Positions 1-9,131 of a stretch of DNA of 64,000 nucleotides are shown piece after piece; positions within the stretch are counted from its first letter, which is position 1, and each line of letters starts with the position of its first letter. This stretch comes from Chitinophaga ginsengisoli (GTDB lineage Bacteria; Bacteroidota; Bacteroidia; Chitinophagales; Chitinophagaceae): contig NZ_PYGK01000005.1 in NCBI RefSeq assembly GCF_003014595.1, forward strand, positions 186,001 to 250,000, given 5' to 3'. The position numbers and the translations under genes were made by a program. Under the pieces are notes generated by a model. The model saw only the letters and a list, made by a program, of their open reading frames with translations. It ran no database searches and had not been told where the DNA came from.

Positions 1-1731
1 GATCACGGAAGGGCTCATTTCTTTCAGGGCTTCTTCCAGTACGCTTTCGTATTGTTCGTTCAGCAGGATCAGTTCTTTCTCCAGCGGCAGTAAGCTGCCC
101 TTATGACAGTAACCTTCCAGTTTATCTGCATCCGGTGCTACCTCACGCAGAATGGATTTGATACGGGCATGCGCATACTGAACGAATACACTGGTAAACC
201 CATGGAGGTCGATAGACTCTTTCGGATCGAATACCATTCTCTTTTTAGGATCTACACGCAGCAGGAAGAATTTCATAGCGCCGATACCGAGCATCTTATA
301 AAGCTGCTGCAGATCATCTTCTGCCATGTCTTTCAGCTTGCCGGAATTAGCCGTCTGTTCTGCCGCTGCCCCGATAGTTTCATCGATCAGATCATCAGCG
401 TCGACAACGGTACCTTCACGGCTCTTCATACGGCCATGAGGGAGTTCCACCATACCATAAGAAAGATGGAAGATCCCATCAGCACAAGGTTCCTGCAGTT
501 TCTTCAGGATCAGCTGCAGCACCTTGAAGTGATAGTTTTGTTCATCGGCTACCACATAGATGCTCTGTTCCATCTGGTAGTCGTCATATTTAAGACGGGC
601 GGTACCCAGGTCCTGCGTCATATATACAGAGGTACCATTGCCACGTAATAATAATTTCTCATCGAGACCGTCAGCAGTCAGATCTATCCAGATAGAGTTA
701 TCCGGTTTTTTGAACAGCACCCCTTTAGCCAGTCCTTCCTCTACCAGGTCCTTACCCAGCAGGTAGGTCTCGCTTTCGTAGTACATTTTGTCAAAGTCGA
801 TGCCCAGGCGTTTGTAGGTTTCATCGAAGCCTTTGTACACCCAGCTGTTCATCGTAGACCAGAGGTGGCGTACTTCATGATTGCCGGCTTCCCATTGCTG
901 CAGCATGATCTGCGCCTGCTGCATGATCTCTGTTTGCTTACGGGACAGTTCCTTGATCTCATCATTCAGTTTGGCCAGTTTCTCCTCGTCGGCCTTTATT
1001 TCAGGCTTATGGAACAGGGTAACCAGCTTCTCTATACGTTCCAGGTCAGTTCCCTGGAAGTCTTTAAAGTCGTTTTCAAGCGCGCGGGCGATGATAGGTT
1101 CTGTCTGTTCTTTCAGGATGGTTTCAAACTTCACATAGTAGTCGCCTACCAGGTGGTCGCCTTTGATACCGGTTGATTCGGGGGTATCTCCATGGGCAAA
1201 CAGCTGCCATGCCAGCATCGATTTACAGATATGGATACCCCGGTCATTCACCAGGTTGGCCTTTATCACTTCATAACCATTCGCTTTCAGGATCTCTGCA
1301 ATCGAATAGCCGAGGAAGTTATTACGCAGGTGACCCAGGTGCAAAGGTTTATTGGTATTGGGGGAGGAGTATTCCACCATTACTTTTTTCCCGTTGGACG
1401 GCTTCTTACCGATGTTACGGTTATTGAAGTGTTGCTGGAGGTACTGTGCCCAGTACTGTTCTGCGATCTGCAGGTTCAGGAAGCCTTTGATCACGTTGTA
1501 GCCTGTCACGAGATCGGGGTTGTGTGCTACAAGGTATTTACCCAGTTGATCAGCAGTTTCTTCCGGTTTTAAGCGACTGAATTTAGTGAAGGGGAATACC
1601 AGGACGGTATATTCACCTTCGAATTCAGGTTTGGTCGTATTGATTGCAATGTCCTTTGCAGGAATTGTCTGTTCGTAAAGCGCCTTGATTGCTGCGGCGG
1701 CAGCAGATCTGATGGATTGTACAACACTCAT
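1..1731 (-). CDS. argS: Arginine--tRNA ligase (partial, C-terminus beyond window)
   Basis: This is a class I aminoacyl-tRNA synthetase that charges tRNA-Arg with arginine in the cytoplasm. Reading the minus strand from an ATG at 1731 gives about 577 codons with no stop before the window edge. The N-terminal additional domain comes first, followed by the HIGH-type signature HLGHLRNN after an SSPNTNKP segment, and a GRMKSREGT stretch that corresponds to the KMSK loop of ArgS. The reading continues into the start of the C-terminal anticodon-binding (DALR) domain, with the FVQYAHARI motif typical of ArgS. The end of the gene lies to the left of the window. Two TAnnTTTG-like elements lie just upstream (1751-1770), which supports the start. 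Identification is very secure. Confidence 0.96.
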   Translation of the reverse strand, partial: MSVVQSIRSAAAAAIKALYEQTIPAKDIAINTTKPEFEGEYTVLVFPFTKFSRLKPEETADQLGKYLVAHNPDLVTGYNVIKGFLNLQIAEQYWAQYLQQHFNNRNIGKKPSNGKKVMVEYSSPNTNKPLHLGHLRNNFLGYSIAEILKANGYEVIKANLVNDRGIHICKSMLAWQLFAHGDTPESTGIKGDHLVGDYYVKFETILKEQTEPIIARALENDFKDFQGTDLERIEKLVTLFHKPEIKADEEKLAKLNDEIKELSRKQTEIMQQAQIMLQQWEAGNHEVRHLWSTMNSWVYKGFDETYKRLGIDFDKMYYESETYLLGKDLVEEGLAKGVLFKKPDNSIWIDLTADGLDEKLLLRGNGTSVYMTQDLGTARLKYDDYQMEQSIYVVADEQNYHFKVLQLILKKLQEPCADGIFHLSYGMVELPHGRMKSREGTVVDADDLIDETIGAAAEQTANSGKLKDMAEDDLQQLYKMLGIGAMKFFLLRVDPKKRMVFDPKESIDLHGFTSVFVQYAHARIKSILREVAPDADKLEGYCHKGSLLPLEKELILLNEQYESVLEEALKEMSPSVI

Positions 1732-1750
1732 GCTGATAAACGGTTAATGC

Positions 1751-1770
1751 CAAAAGTAACGTCAAAGGTA
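1751..1770 (-). promoter_or_regulatory. Putative argS promoter (-7 elements)
   Basis: Read on the minus strand, 1763-1770 is TACCTTTG and 1751-1758 is TACTTTTG. Both fit the Bacteroidota -7 consensus TAnnTTTG and lie 20-32 bases ahead of the argS ATG. No clear -33 TTG was found at the right spacing, so which one is used is unknown. Confidence 0.5.
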
Positions 1771-1816
1771 TAAAAAATCCGGTGGGCAGCCCGAAAGACG
1801 GAATAATATAATACAG

Positions 1817-1847
1817 AAAAAGGGCCGGCAATACACTGCCAGCCCTT
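1817..1847 (-). terminator. Rho-independent terminator after the OmpA-family gene
   Basis: A 10-bp stem with one mismatch (1821-1830 with 1837-1846) and a 6-base loop is followed on the minus strand by a run of five T. It lies 26 bases past the stop of the OmpA-family gene and separates it from argS. Confidence 0.8.
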
Positions 1848-1872
1848 CCAGGGTTTATACGGATGTTGGATA

Positions 1873-3216
1873 TTAATATATAGTAAACTCTACTCTTCTG
1901 TTTTTCTGCCTGCCGGCTTTTGTTTTATTGCTGGCAATCGGCTGTCCGGCACCATAGCCGACAGCTTCAATCTTAGATGGATTGGCTCCCTGGCTCACCA
2001 GGTACTGTTTTACTGATTCTGCCCTGTCTTTGGAGAGCGCCATATTTTTGGTAGCATTACCTACGTTATCCGTATGTCCGCCAAGTTTCAGGCTGAATCC
2101 TCTTGTCTTGAGCATTTCTGCCAGACGGTCCAGGGAAGCATAGGAAGTAGCTTTGATGCTGGATTTGCCGGTTTCAAACTCCAGGTTCTGGATGGCGTTT
2201 CTAACGATACGGCGGTCTTCGTCGGTGATAATCACCTGGGTGGGCGCTTTAGGTTCGGTCACTTTCGGCAGTTCGCAGCCGCTGCCATCCACCTTGGTAC
2301 CAGCTGCAGTGCCAGGGCATTTATCAAAGTAGTCAGATACGCCATCTCCATCAGCATCGGCCAGCAGTTTATTCACATCGGCACTCAGGCGGACATTTTC
2401 GGCATGGCTGGTTTCGAGTTCACGTTGCAGGTTGGCTTTTTGTGCTTTCAGTTCGTCATACATCACCTTAGCAGGGTTCTGCCAGCCCAGTTGTGGTTTA
2501 TTGCGTGGGCCCAGAGGGAATTCAAGTCCGGCGTAACCATAGGAGTATTTGTCTTTATTAGGACCGAAATGAAATCCGTCCAGGTTATCCCCGTCCACAT
2601 AATGCATGGTATATCCCAGGTCCAGGTTCACGGCTTCAGAGAGTTTAAACTTCAGCCCTGCGCCGATGGGCACATAGAACTCTGTGATGCTTCCACCTCT
2701 TTTATATTCATACAGGCCGCCTGATGTTTGTGTGCTTATTTTGGGGGAATAATTCGCCAGCCCGGCACCGCCAGACAAGTATATCTGAAGGGCATTTTTC
2801 CTGTACATCCAGTTGATAGTCGCCACATTGACAACCGCATTCAGGCTACCAGACCACTTCAGTTTGGTTTCGAAGGAATTTAAGCGCCGGTTGGGTTCTT
2901 TTTCGTTCCCCAATTTGCGGTCATTGTTGCCTGCCAGCTTGCCACCTATATAGTCTGCCCGGATCCCCAGGGAGTGTAAAATCTGCCATTTTACATAGGC
3001 ACCATAGCCGGGCTGAGCTTTCCATTTTGTAAAATCGTTACTGCCTCCGGTAGGAGCGACAGGAGCCAGCAGTCCTCCGTTGACGCCAACTGAGAAGCGC
3101 CTGTAGCCAGGGCCATCAGTAAAAATAGGGCCGGTCACAGTGGTCTGAGCAATACTGCATAGTGGAGTGAAAAGGGCCAGCATACACGCTGCCCGTAAGA
3201 ATGAGGTGTTTTTCAT
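1873..3216 (-). CDS. OmpA-family outer-membrane protein with N-terminal beta-barrel
   Basis: A 447-residue outer-membrane protein that probably links the outer membrane to peptidoglycan. It begins with a signal peptide (about residues 1-23, ending SIAQ). Residues of about 35-230 form an 8-strand-type barrel rich in alternating aromatic residues. A short coiled linker (about 250-285) follows, then a thrombospondin type-3 calcium-binding repeat (DADGDGVSDYFDKCPG from residue 287). The C-terminal OmpA peptidoglycan-binding domain (about 335-447) carries the GHTDNVG and NRRVEF motifs that contact diaminopimelate. This barrel-TSP3-OmpA arrangement is common in Bacteroidota. It is transcribed alone, with its own terminator. 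The ATG at 3216 is chosen because it begins the signal peptide. Confidence 0.92.
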   Translation of the reverse strand: MKNTSFLRAACMLALFTPLCSIAQTTVTGPIFTDGPGYRRFSVGVNGGLLAPVAPTGGSNDFTKWKAQPGYGAYVKWQILHSLGIRADYIGGKLAGNNDRKLGNEKEPNRRLNSFETKLKWSGSLNAVVNVATINWMYRKNALQIYLSGGAGLANYSPKISTQTSGGLYEYKRGGSITEFYVPIGAGLKFKLSEAVNLDLGYTMHYVDGDNLDGFHFGPNKDKYSYGYAGLEFPLGPRNKPQLGWQNPAKVMYDELKAQKANLQRELETSHAENVRLSADVNKLLADADGDGVSDYFDKCPGTAAGTKVDGSGCELPKVTEPKAPTQVIITDEDRRIVRNAIQNLEFETGKSSIKATSYASLDRLAEMLKTRGFSLKLGGHTDNVGNATKNMALSKDRAESVKQYLVSQGANPSKIEAVGYGAGQPIASNKTKAGRQKNRRVEFTIY

Positions 3217-3497
3217 AATTGTTCAGGGTTACTCGGTTATTTAAATTACTTAGCAGGTGATTAATTACATTAGTAGCATTTCGCATGTCGGTTTTCATGC
3301 GCTTATCATAAAAAACCCGATTGCATCTAAATTGTTCATTATTAAACAGATTAAACCCTCATTAAATTAAGGCTGACGGAAACCTGACACAACAGACTGA
3401 CATATTTGCATGCTTCGTCCCTTGGCATAATCATTGACATTTGCTTTCTCGGAGACAAAAAATCTATCTACAACTACAAGCGAGAATAATAACAATT

Positions 3498-5402
3498 ATG
3501 GGAAAGATAATAGGTATTGACTTAGGAACTACCAACTCATGCGTTGCTGTAATGGAAGGCAACGAACCGGTAGTGATTGCCAATGATGAAGGACGCAGAA
3601 CTACGCCCTCCGTTGTGGGTTTCTTAAAGAATGGTGAGAGAAAGGTAGGTGATCCGGCAAAACGCCAGGCTATCACTAACCCAGTGAACACTATTATGTC
3701 AGTAAAGCGTTTCATGGGGCGCCATTTTGACGAATTATCCAATGAAATACCTCATTGGAGCTATAAAGTAGCGCGTGGTGAAAACAACACAACACGTATC
3801 GATATTGACGGCAGATTATATACTCCTCAGGAGATCTCTGCTATGATTCTTCAGAAAATGAAGAAAACAGCTGAAGACTACCTGGGACAGGAAGTAACTG
3901 AAGCGGTGATCACGGTTCCTGCTTACTTTAATGACGCTCAGCGCCAGGCTACCAAAGAAGCAGGTGAGATCGCGGGTCTGACCGTACGTCGTATCATCAA
4001 CGAGCCTACTGCTGCTGCACTGGCTTATGGACTGGATAAAAAACATGCGGATAGCAAGATCGCTGTATTTGACCTTGGTGGTGGTACTTTCGATATCTCC
4101 ATCCTCGAACTGGGTGATGGCGTATTCGAAGTGAAATCTACTAACGGTGATACACACTTAGGTGGTGACGACTTTGATAAGGTGATCATGGACTGGCTGG
4201 CTGAAGAATTCAAGAAAGATGAAGCAGTAGACCTCCACAAAGATCCAATGGCATGGCAGCGTCTGAAAGAAGCAGCTGAAAAGGCGAAAATTGAACTGTC
4301 TTCCTCTCAGGAAACAGAGATCAACCTGCCTTATATCACTGCGGTAGACGGTGTACCTAAACACTTAGTAAAGAAACTGAGCCGCGCGAAATTCGAACAG
4401 CTGGCAGATTCCCTGGTGGAAAGAACACTGGAACCTTGCCGTAAAGCCCTGAAAGATGCAGGCATGAACACTTCTGAAATCGACGAAGTAATACTGGTAG
4501 GTGGTTCTACCCGTATCCCGAAGATCCAGGAAGTAGTAGAGAAATTCTTCGGTAAGAAACCAAACAGAGGTGTAAACCCGGATGAAGTAGTAGCCGTTGG
4601 TGCTGCTATCCAGGGTGGTGTACTGACCGGTGAAGTGAAAGACGTACTGCTGCTGGACGTTACCCCGCTTTCTCTGGGTATCGAAACTATGGGCGGTGTA
4701 TTCACCAAACTGATCGAATCAAACACGACCATTCCGAGCAAGAAATCTGAAACCTTCTCCACTGCCGCTGACAACCAGCCAAGTGTTGAAATTCACGTAC
4801 TGCAGGGTGAACGTCCTATGGCTAACCAGAACCGTACACTGGGCCGTTTTATCCTGGATGGTATTCCACCAGCACCGCGCGGTGTACCGCAGATCGAAGT
4901 GATCTTCGATATCGATGCGAACGGTATCCTGCACGTAACTGCGAAAGATAAAGGCACTGGTAAAACACAGAACATCCGCATCGAAGCAGGTAGTGGTCTG
5001 AGCAAAGAAGAGATCGAAAAGATGAAGGCAGAAGCGAAAGCAAACGAATCATCAGATAAGGAACAGCGTGAAAAGATCGAAAAGCTCAACCAGGCTGACA
5101 GCCTGATCTTCCAGACTGAAAAACAGCTGAAAGAATATGGCGATAAGATCCCTGCTGATAAAAAAGGCACTATTGAAACTGCCCTGAACAAACTGAAAGA
5201 AGCACATAAGAGCGGCGATGTTGCTCAGGTAGATGCAGCAGTTACAGAAATGAACAATGCATGGACCGCAGCTTCTGAAGAACTGTACAAAGCAACACAG
5301 GAAGCACAGGCTAACGGTGGTGCGGCAGATCAGGGACAGCCACAGGGAAGCGCTGCCGGTAACGAAGGCGTAACTGATGCTGAATTCGAAGAAGTAAAGT
5401 AA
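3498..5402 (+). CDS. dnaK: Molecular chaperone DnaK (Hsp70)
   Basis: The Hsp70 chaperone binds exposed hydrophobic peptides and releases them in an ATP-driven cycle with DnaJ and GrpE in the cytoplasm. The protein has 634 residues when started at the ATG at 3498 ([15 protein letters not shown]); an upstream in-frame TTG would add 19 residues that do not belong to the family. The nucleotide-binding domain shows [25 protein letters not shown] and GGSTRIP. The substrate-binding domain follows ([14 protein letters not shown]), then the helical lid and a C-terminal tail ending DAEFEEVK, the conserved EEVD-like end of bacterial DnaK. dnaJ and grpE are not adjacent. A strong terminator follows directly. 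Confidence 0.98.
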   Translation: MGKIIGIDLGTTNSCVAVMEGNEPVVIANDEGRRTTPSVVGFLKNGERKVGDPAKRQAITNPVNTIMSVKRFMGRHFDELSNEIPHWSYKVARGENNTTRIDIDGRLYTPQEISAMILQKMKKTAEDYLGQEVTEAVITVPAYFNDAQRQATKEAGEIAGLTVRRIINEPTAAALAYGLDKKHADSKIAVFDLGGGTFDISILELGDGVFEVKSTNGDTHLGGDDFDKVIMDWLAEEFKKDEAVDLHKDPMAWQRLKEAAEKAKIELSSSQETEINLPYITAVDGVPKHLVKKLSRAKFEQLADSLVERTLEPCRKALKDAGMNTSEIDEVILVGGSTRIPKIQEVVEKFFGKKPNRGVNPDEVVAVGAAIQGGVLTGEVKDVLLLDVTPLSLGIETMGGVFTKLIESNTTIPSKKSETFSTAADNQPSVEIHVLQGERPMANQNRTLGRFILDGIPPAPRGVPQIEVIFDIDANGILHVTAKDKGTGKTQNIRIEAGSGLSKEEIEKMKAEAKANESSDKEQREKIEKLNQADSLIFQTEKQLKEYGDKIPADKKGTIETALNKLKEAHKSGDVAQVDAAVTEMNNAWTAASEELYKATQEAQANGGAADQGQPQGSAAGNEGVTDAEFEEVK

Positions 5403-5428
5403 CATAAGCATTTTAGGGATATTTTGGT

Positions 5429-5464
5429 AAGAGGGCAGATCTGAAAAGGTCAGCCCTCTTTTTT
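5429..5464 (+). terminator. Rho-independent terminator after dnaK
   Basis: An 8-bp stem (5429-5436 with 5453-5460) is followed by a run of six T, 26 bases past the dnaK stop codon. Confidence 0.85.
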
Positions 5465-5489
5465 GTGGCTATTTTTATATTTTGTGCTT

Positions 5490-6500
5490 ATGCAACTGAC
5501 ACTACACCCGTTCGAATTAAAGTTCAGACATACCTTTACCATCTCGCGTAAGTCCAAAGACGTTCAGCCACTGCTGGTGGTAGAACTGCAGCAGGATGGG
5601 CTCAGCGGCCTGGGAGAAACTGCCGATAACTCCTATTACCATATGACCGTGCCTCACCTGATAGATGCTATCAATGCACACAGGGCTGTGATAGAAGGGC
5701 ACACATTAACGACTCCCGAGGCCTTCTGGGAATTGTTATACCCCCTGTTTAAAGACAACCTCTTTGCGCTTTGTGCGATTGACCTGGCCGCACATGACCT
5801 CTATGCCAAGAAACTGAATAAGAAATTATATGAGGTGTGGGGACTCGATATCTCCCACAATCCGATGACCGACTATACGATCGGTATCGATACGGTGGAA
5901 AACATGGTCAGTAAACTGGAAGAATTTCCCTGGCCGATCTACAAGATCAAACTGGGTACACAGGATGATATTGCCATCATAAAAGAACTGCGCCGGCATA
6001 CAAATGCTGTCTTCCGGGTGGATGCCAACTGTGCCTGGGGAGTGGAAGAAACCTTACGGAATGCAACTGCCTTCAAATCATTGGGTGTGGAATTCATCGA
6101 ACAGCCGATGCCGGCCGAAGATGTGGAAGGCATGAAAAGAGTATATGCGGCATCAGCGTTGCCGCTCATCGCCGATGAAAGCTGTATCACAGAAGCAGAT
6201 GTGGAGCGGTGCAAAGGGCTCTTTCATGGCATCAACATCAAACTGACCAAATGCGGTGGTATTACGCCTGCCCGCCGGATGATCGATCATGCAAAACGCC
6301 TGGGTATGCAGGTCATGACCGGCAGCATGAATGAAAGTACCGTCGGTACTTCAGCAGTTGCCCACCTGTTGCCTTACCTCGACTATGTGGATATGGATGG
6401 CCCGCTGTTACTGGCGGAGGATACTGCTGACGGCGTAAAGATCGTGGACGGACGTATCATTTATGCCGACAGACCCGGTACCGGCGCCGTATTGAGATAA
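5490..6500 (+). CDS. Dipeptide epimerase (enolase superfamily, Ala-Glu epimerase-like)
   Basis: A 336-residue enolase-superfamily enzyme likely to epimerise the second residue of dipeptides such as L-Ala-D/L-Glu, the murein-peptide unit. Started at the ATG at 5490. The family landmarks are in order: YKIKLG (the KxK acid/base pair, about residue 150), DANCAW, FIEQP and ADES (the three metal-binding acidic residues), and NIKLTKCGG (the second catalytic lysine). A C-terminal YVDMDGPLLL holds the DxD motif that dipeptide epimerases use to bind the substrate alpha-amino group; this separates them from muconate cycloisomerases. The gene lies between dnaK and a DUF6807 gene, and murein-peptide recycling is an inference from family only. 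The exact dipeptide cannot be read from sequence. Confidence 0.88.
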   Translation: MQLTLHPFELKFRHTFTISRKSKDVQPLLVVELQQDGLSGLGETADNSYYHMTVPHLIDAINAHRAVIEGHTLTTPEAFWELLYPLFKDNLFALCAIDLAAHDLYAKKLNKKLYEVWGLDISHNPMTDYTIGIDTVENMVSKLEEFPWPIYKIKLGTQDDIAIIKELRRHTNAVFRVDANCAWGVEETLRNATAFKSLGVEFIEQPMPAEDVEGMKRVYAASALPLIADESCITEADVERCKGLFHGINIKLTKCGGITPARRMIDHAKRLGMQVMTGSMNESTVGTSAVAHLLPYLDYVDMDGPLLLAEDTADGVKIVDGRIIYADRPGTGAVLR

Positions 6501-6518
6501 AACTATTACCCTCAAATA

Positions 6519-7811
6519 ATGTTACCCGTTATGAAAAACAGACAATTACTGTCCTTTCCTGTTGTGAAACGGACGCTGTACGTAGTCCAGCTGCTCCTGC
6601 TTTTAACAATCACCTTCCCGGTCAGCGCCCAAATGCTGGCTCGTATCAGCGTAAAAGCAGGCGCCCGCCAATGTGTGAACCTACCCGTTTCCACGGCGAT
6701 GAAGGATGAGGTATTATCCCGGCAGGACTCCTTGCAGTTGTTCGAAATACTGCAGGGACGCCGTAACCCCGTTCCTTTCCAGATCACCGGTGGCCAGAAT
6801 CTGTATTGGATATTGGATGGTAAGACGACTCCCGGAAAGGTGCGCACATATGAGCTGGTAAAAGGCACACCGGTTCCTGCTTTGGCCCGTATGCAGGCAA
6901 AAGATAGTGCCGGGGCCCTGGTGTTGGAAGAAGGTAACCAGCATCTCCTGCAATACAATTATAACATCGTAGAACCTCCCGCCGGCGTGGATACCGTCTA
7001 TCGCCGCAGCGGTTTTATACATCCTCTGTGGGCGCCCGACGGACAAGTCATTACCCAGATACATGCAGAAGGCCACTGGCACCATGTGGGCATCTGGAAT
7101 CCATGGACGCATACCTCTTTTAAGGGAAAGGAAACTGATTTCTGGAACCTGCAGAAGAAAGAAGGCACTGTCCGTTTCAAAGGGTTTATCAGCCGTACCC
7201 AGGGACCGGTATTATGCGGTTTTCAGGCGCTGCAGGACCATGTTGCCTTCACCGGCAAACAGGAAACGGTGGCCATCAATGAGGAATGGGATGTCAAAGC
7301 ATTTAACAGCAACGGCAACACTATCCGTATGTGGGACATTGACAATACCATGAGCTGCGCTGATACTGCTGGTATCACCCTCCTGCAATACCGCTACGGT
7401 GGTGGCTTTGGTCTTCGCACCAACGCGGAATGGAAGGTGGCCAACAGCAAGGTGCTCACTTCCGAGGGTAAGACACGTAAGGACGCTGATAGTACCCGTG
7501 CCCGCTGGATCAAGATCACCGGACGTACAGAGAAAGGAGAAGCTGGTATTCTCGTCATGAGCCATCCGTCCAACTATGACTACCCCCAGCCCGTACGTGT
7601 ATGGCCGGAGAACAGCGAAAGAGGGGAGATCATGATGAATTTCAGCCCTACCAAAATGAAGTCCTGGCAACTGAAATACGGGCAAACCTATCGCCTGTGT
7701 TACAGGGTCCTGGTATTCACCAACGATATCTCAAAAGAGGAGGCGGAAGACGCCTGGGAAGCATATGCCAGGCCACCGCAAATCACGGTTTCCTGGAGCG
7801 CAGGTCTCTGA
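6519..7811 (+). CDS. DUF6807 (so-called PmoA-like) family secreted protein
   Basis: A protein of 430 residues (or 426 if started at the second ATG, 6531) with a hydrophobic N-terminal segment ending in VSAQ that looks like a signal peptide. The body carries the signature of the DUF6807 family often labelled 'PmoA family' in Bacteroidota: HPLWAPDGQVIT, GHWHHVGIWNPW and TDFWNLQKKEG, followed by beta-rich sequence with MSHPSNYDYPQP near residue 345. The histidine-rich centre suggests a metal or sugar site, but no reaction is established for the family that I can rely on; members often occur near carbohydrate genes. It follows the epimerase by 18 bases and may be co-transcribed with it. It has no relation to membrane methane monooxygenase beyond the name. 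Confidence 0.8.
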   Translation: MLPVMKNRQLLSFPVVKRTLYVVQLLLLLTITFPVSAQMLARISVKAGARQCVNLPVSTAMKDEVLSRQDSLQLFEILQGRRNPVPFQITGGQNLYWILDGKTTPGKVRTYELVKGTPVPALARMQAKDSAGALVLEEGNQHLLQYNYNIVEPPAGVDTVYRRSGFIHPLWAPDGQVITQIHAEGHWHHVGIWNPWTHTSFKGKETDFWNLQKKEGTVRFKGFISRTQGPVLCGFQALQDHVAFTGKQETVAINEEWDVKAFNSNGNTIRMWDIDNTMSCADTAGITLLQYRYGGGFGLRTNAEWKVANSKVLTSEGKTRKDADSTRARWIKITGRTEKGEAGILVMSHPSNYDYPQPVRVWPENSERGEIMMNFSPTKMKSWQLKYGQTYRLCYRVLVFTNDISKEEAEDAWEAYARPPQITVSWSAGL

Positions 7812-8076
7812 TGCCAGTAATGGCACTATACAGCCCGAAAACGCCCATAATGATAAAAACGGCTATTACTCCCCAATGACCGGTAGCGCGGTAAATATAA
7901 AGCTCTATACGTGTCAGGCGGACGGTTTGCAGTTCACCTGCTGCCTGTGAAAACTGCAGGAAGCGGTAAATGGCAAAACTAAAGCCGATCAGGGCTACTA
8001 CAGACATCCAGATCACGGTAGTCCAGGAGGCGGGTTCTGTTTCGGGAGGAGTGGGTTGTTGAGGGGTAGTACGCAT
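7783..8076 (-). CDS. Small two-helix membrane protein, unknown function
   Basis: A 97-residue protein started at the ATG at 8076. An upstream in-frame ATG at 8115 would lie inside the terminator of the neighbouring minus-strand gene and is unlikely. Two hydrophobic segments are visible: about residues 20-40 (TTVIWMSVVALIGFSFAIY) and about 65-85 (WGVIAVFIIMGVFGLYSAI). A proline- and threonine-rich N-terminus and a basic C-terminus (RDLRSRKP) flank them. Its 3' end overlaps the end of the convergent DUF6807 gene by 29 bases. I do not recognise the family. Confidence 0.6.
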   Translation of the reverse strand: MRTTPQQPTPPETEPASWTTVIWMSVVALIGFSFAIYRFLQFSQAAGELQTVRLTRIELYIYRATGHWGVIAVFIIMGVFGLYSAITGIRDLRSRKP

Positions 8077-8100
8077 GTCAACAAGATACAAATAAAAAGA

Positions 8101-8135
8101 TAAAGCCCTGTCCACTTCCGGCGGGCAGGGCTTTA
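8101..8135 (-). terminator. Terminator after the peroxiredoxin-like gene
   Basis: A perfect 10-bp inverted repeat (8101-8110 with 8126-8135) is followed on the minus strand by a T-rich tract. It lies 23 bases past the stop of the gene that ends at 8158. Confidence 0.8.
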
Positions 8136-8157
8136 TTCGTTTTTTCTGATATGTGTT

Positions 8158-8796
8158 CTATATAGCTATTCCATGTGATCTCTGGTGACTTGCCTCATAC
8201 ACTGCGGAGAGCAAATCTCTCTTTTCGATGGACTTTTCCAGCCACAAATCTACTGCGCTGTACACGATCTTCAGCGAAGGTGTCAGTACATAAATGGCCG
8301 GCACAGGTACATCTTCATTCACACCAGATATCCTGTCCCAGATAGGGTCAGTAGCAGAGTGCAAACCTGCTTTCCCTGCAATCAGATTATGCTGATCCCA
8401 GATGCTGGCGAAAGGCAGTTGCAATCCTGCTGTAGCTGCCTCGAAATCCTGCTTTTCATCAGTTGTTACCAGCAGCAGTTGACCACCCATTACGCGAATG
8501 TCTGCATATATATCGTTCAGCTCTTCCAGTAACTTCTTACCATAACCATTCCAGTGAATAGAGTGGAAAACCAGTACCAGCGGACGGTCTATCAGTTGTG
8601 TAACAGGTTGTAAACCCTGTACAGACTTTAAGATATCTGAAGTGGCAATTATATTCTTCTTATTTATATGGAATGCAGGCAAAGTATCTCCTGCATGTAA
8701 AGGACTGATGAGCGTTCTCGTCTTATAGGCTTTCTTCACGTATTCAAGCTCAAACTCAGGAGAAAGATCTGCGTATCTGTTGAAGTTGTTAGACAT
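8158..8796 (-). CDS. Cysteine-free peroxiredoxin-like (thioredoxin-fold) protein
   Basis: A 212-residue protein with the AhpC/TSA thioredoxin-fold layout: an N-terminal LHAGDTLPAF segment, a core strand RPLVLVFHSIHWNGYG (residues 71-86), then LLLVTTDEKQDF, a DQHNLIAGKAG segment and VPAIYVLTP, which resembles the cis-Pro region. In active relatives the segment after the core strand reads WCPYC-like; here Asn83 and Gly86 stand where the cysteines should be, and the whole protein has no cysteine. It therefore cannot be a cysteine peroxidase and may be a sensor, a binding protein or a partner for another protein. It is transcribed alone, with a possible promoter and a strong palindrome upstream (8995-9040). 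Confidence 0.72.
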   Translation of the reverse strand: MSNNFNRYADLSPEFELEYVKKAYKTRTLISPLHAGDTLPAFHINKKNIIATSDILKSVQGLQPVTQLIDRPLVLVFHSIHWNGYGKKLLEELNDIYADIRVMGGQLLLVTTDEKQDFEAATAGLQLPFASIWDQHNLIAGKAGLHSATDPIWDRISGVNEDVPVPAIYVLTPSLKIVYSAVDLWLEKSIEKRDLLSAVYEASHQRSHGIAI

Positions 8797-8994
8797 AAAA
8801 TAAATTTAAGGGATGGTTGGTAAACAGTGATTAAATAGAATGGTTGTAATGACTTTTATGAAACGGTTGCCGGCGGATAATCAGCGGCAATGAGGTTATC
8901 AGCTACAACAGACGTCGGAGGTCTTTATTTTATACTGCATTCGTAAGTGACGCATTTGAACTTGTATTTTACGTGATTGCCTGTATTGACAACA

Positions 8995-9040
8995 CAAATA
9001 TAGCACTATTTTTCTAATACCCTACAAGTTTTGTAGGGTA
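8995..9040 (-). promoter_or_regulatory. Putative promoter with perfect palindromic operator, minus strand
   Basis: Positions 8995-9002 read TATATTTG on the minus strand (-7 type TAnnTTTG), and a TTG complement lies at 9025-9027 with a 22-base gap. A perfect 10-bp inverted repeat with a 3-base spacer (9018-9027 and 9031-9040, half-site TACCCTACAA) overlaps that -33 position. The half-site contains TACA, as in operators of BlaI/CopY-type repressors, but the regulator is unknown. The 335-base gap 8797-9131 otherwise holds the divergent promoter at 9094 and no gene that I can see. Confidence 0.5.
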
Positions 9041-9093
9041 TTTATTAAGTTATTGATAATCAGTTGTCATATTTTAAAGAATTTGAAAAGTTT

Positions 9094-9101
9094 TATATTT
9101 G
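9094..9101 (+). promoter_or_regulatory. Putative -7 element for the DUF1266 lipoprotein gene
   Basis: TATATTTG matches TAnnTTTG and lies 31 bases ahead of the ATG at 9132. No convincing -33 TTG at the usual spacing was seen. Confidence 0.45.
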
Positions 9102-9131
9102 ATGCTTCTATGTTCATCAAAATAACGCTAC

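Noticed and set aside
1625-1831. 68-codon ORF over the argS start and the terminator
   Set aside because: It overlaps the argS coding start, the promoter and the terminator; its protein has no domain pattern.
3399-3409. Promoter of dnaK
   Set aside because: ATATTTGC is one base short of TAnnTTTG and no -33 site fits, so it is not listed.
6519-7811. Membrane methane monooxygenase subunit, as the family name PmoA might suggest
   Set aside because: The protein is soluble-type and exported, without the many membrane helices of PmoA; the motifs are those of DUF6807.
8077-8115. Upstream start for the small membrane protein gene
   Set aside because: It would place 13 codons over the terminator hairpin of the neighbouring gene; the ATG at 8076 is simpler.
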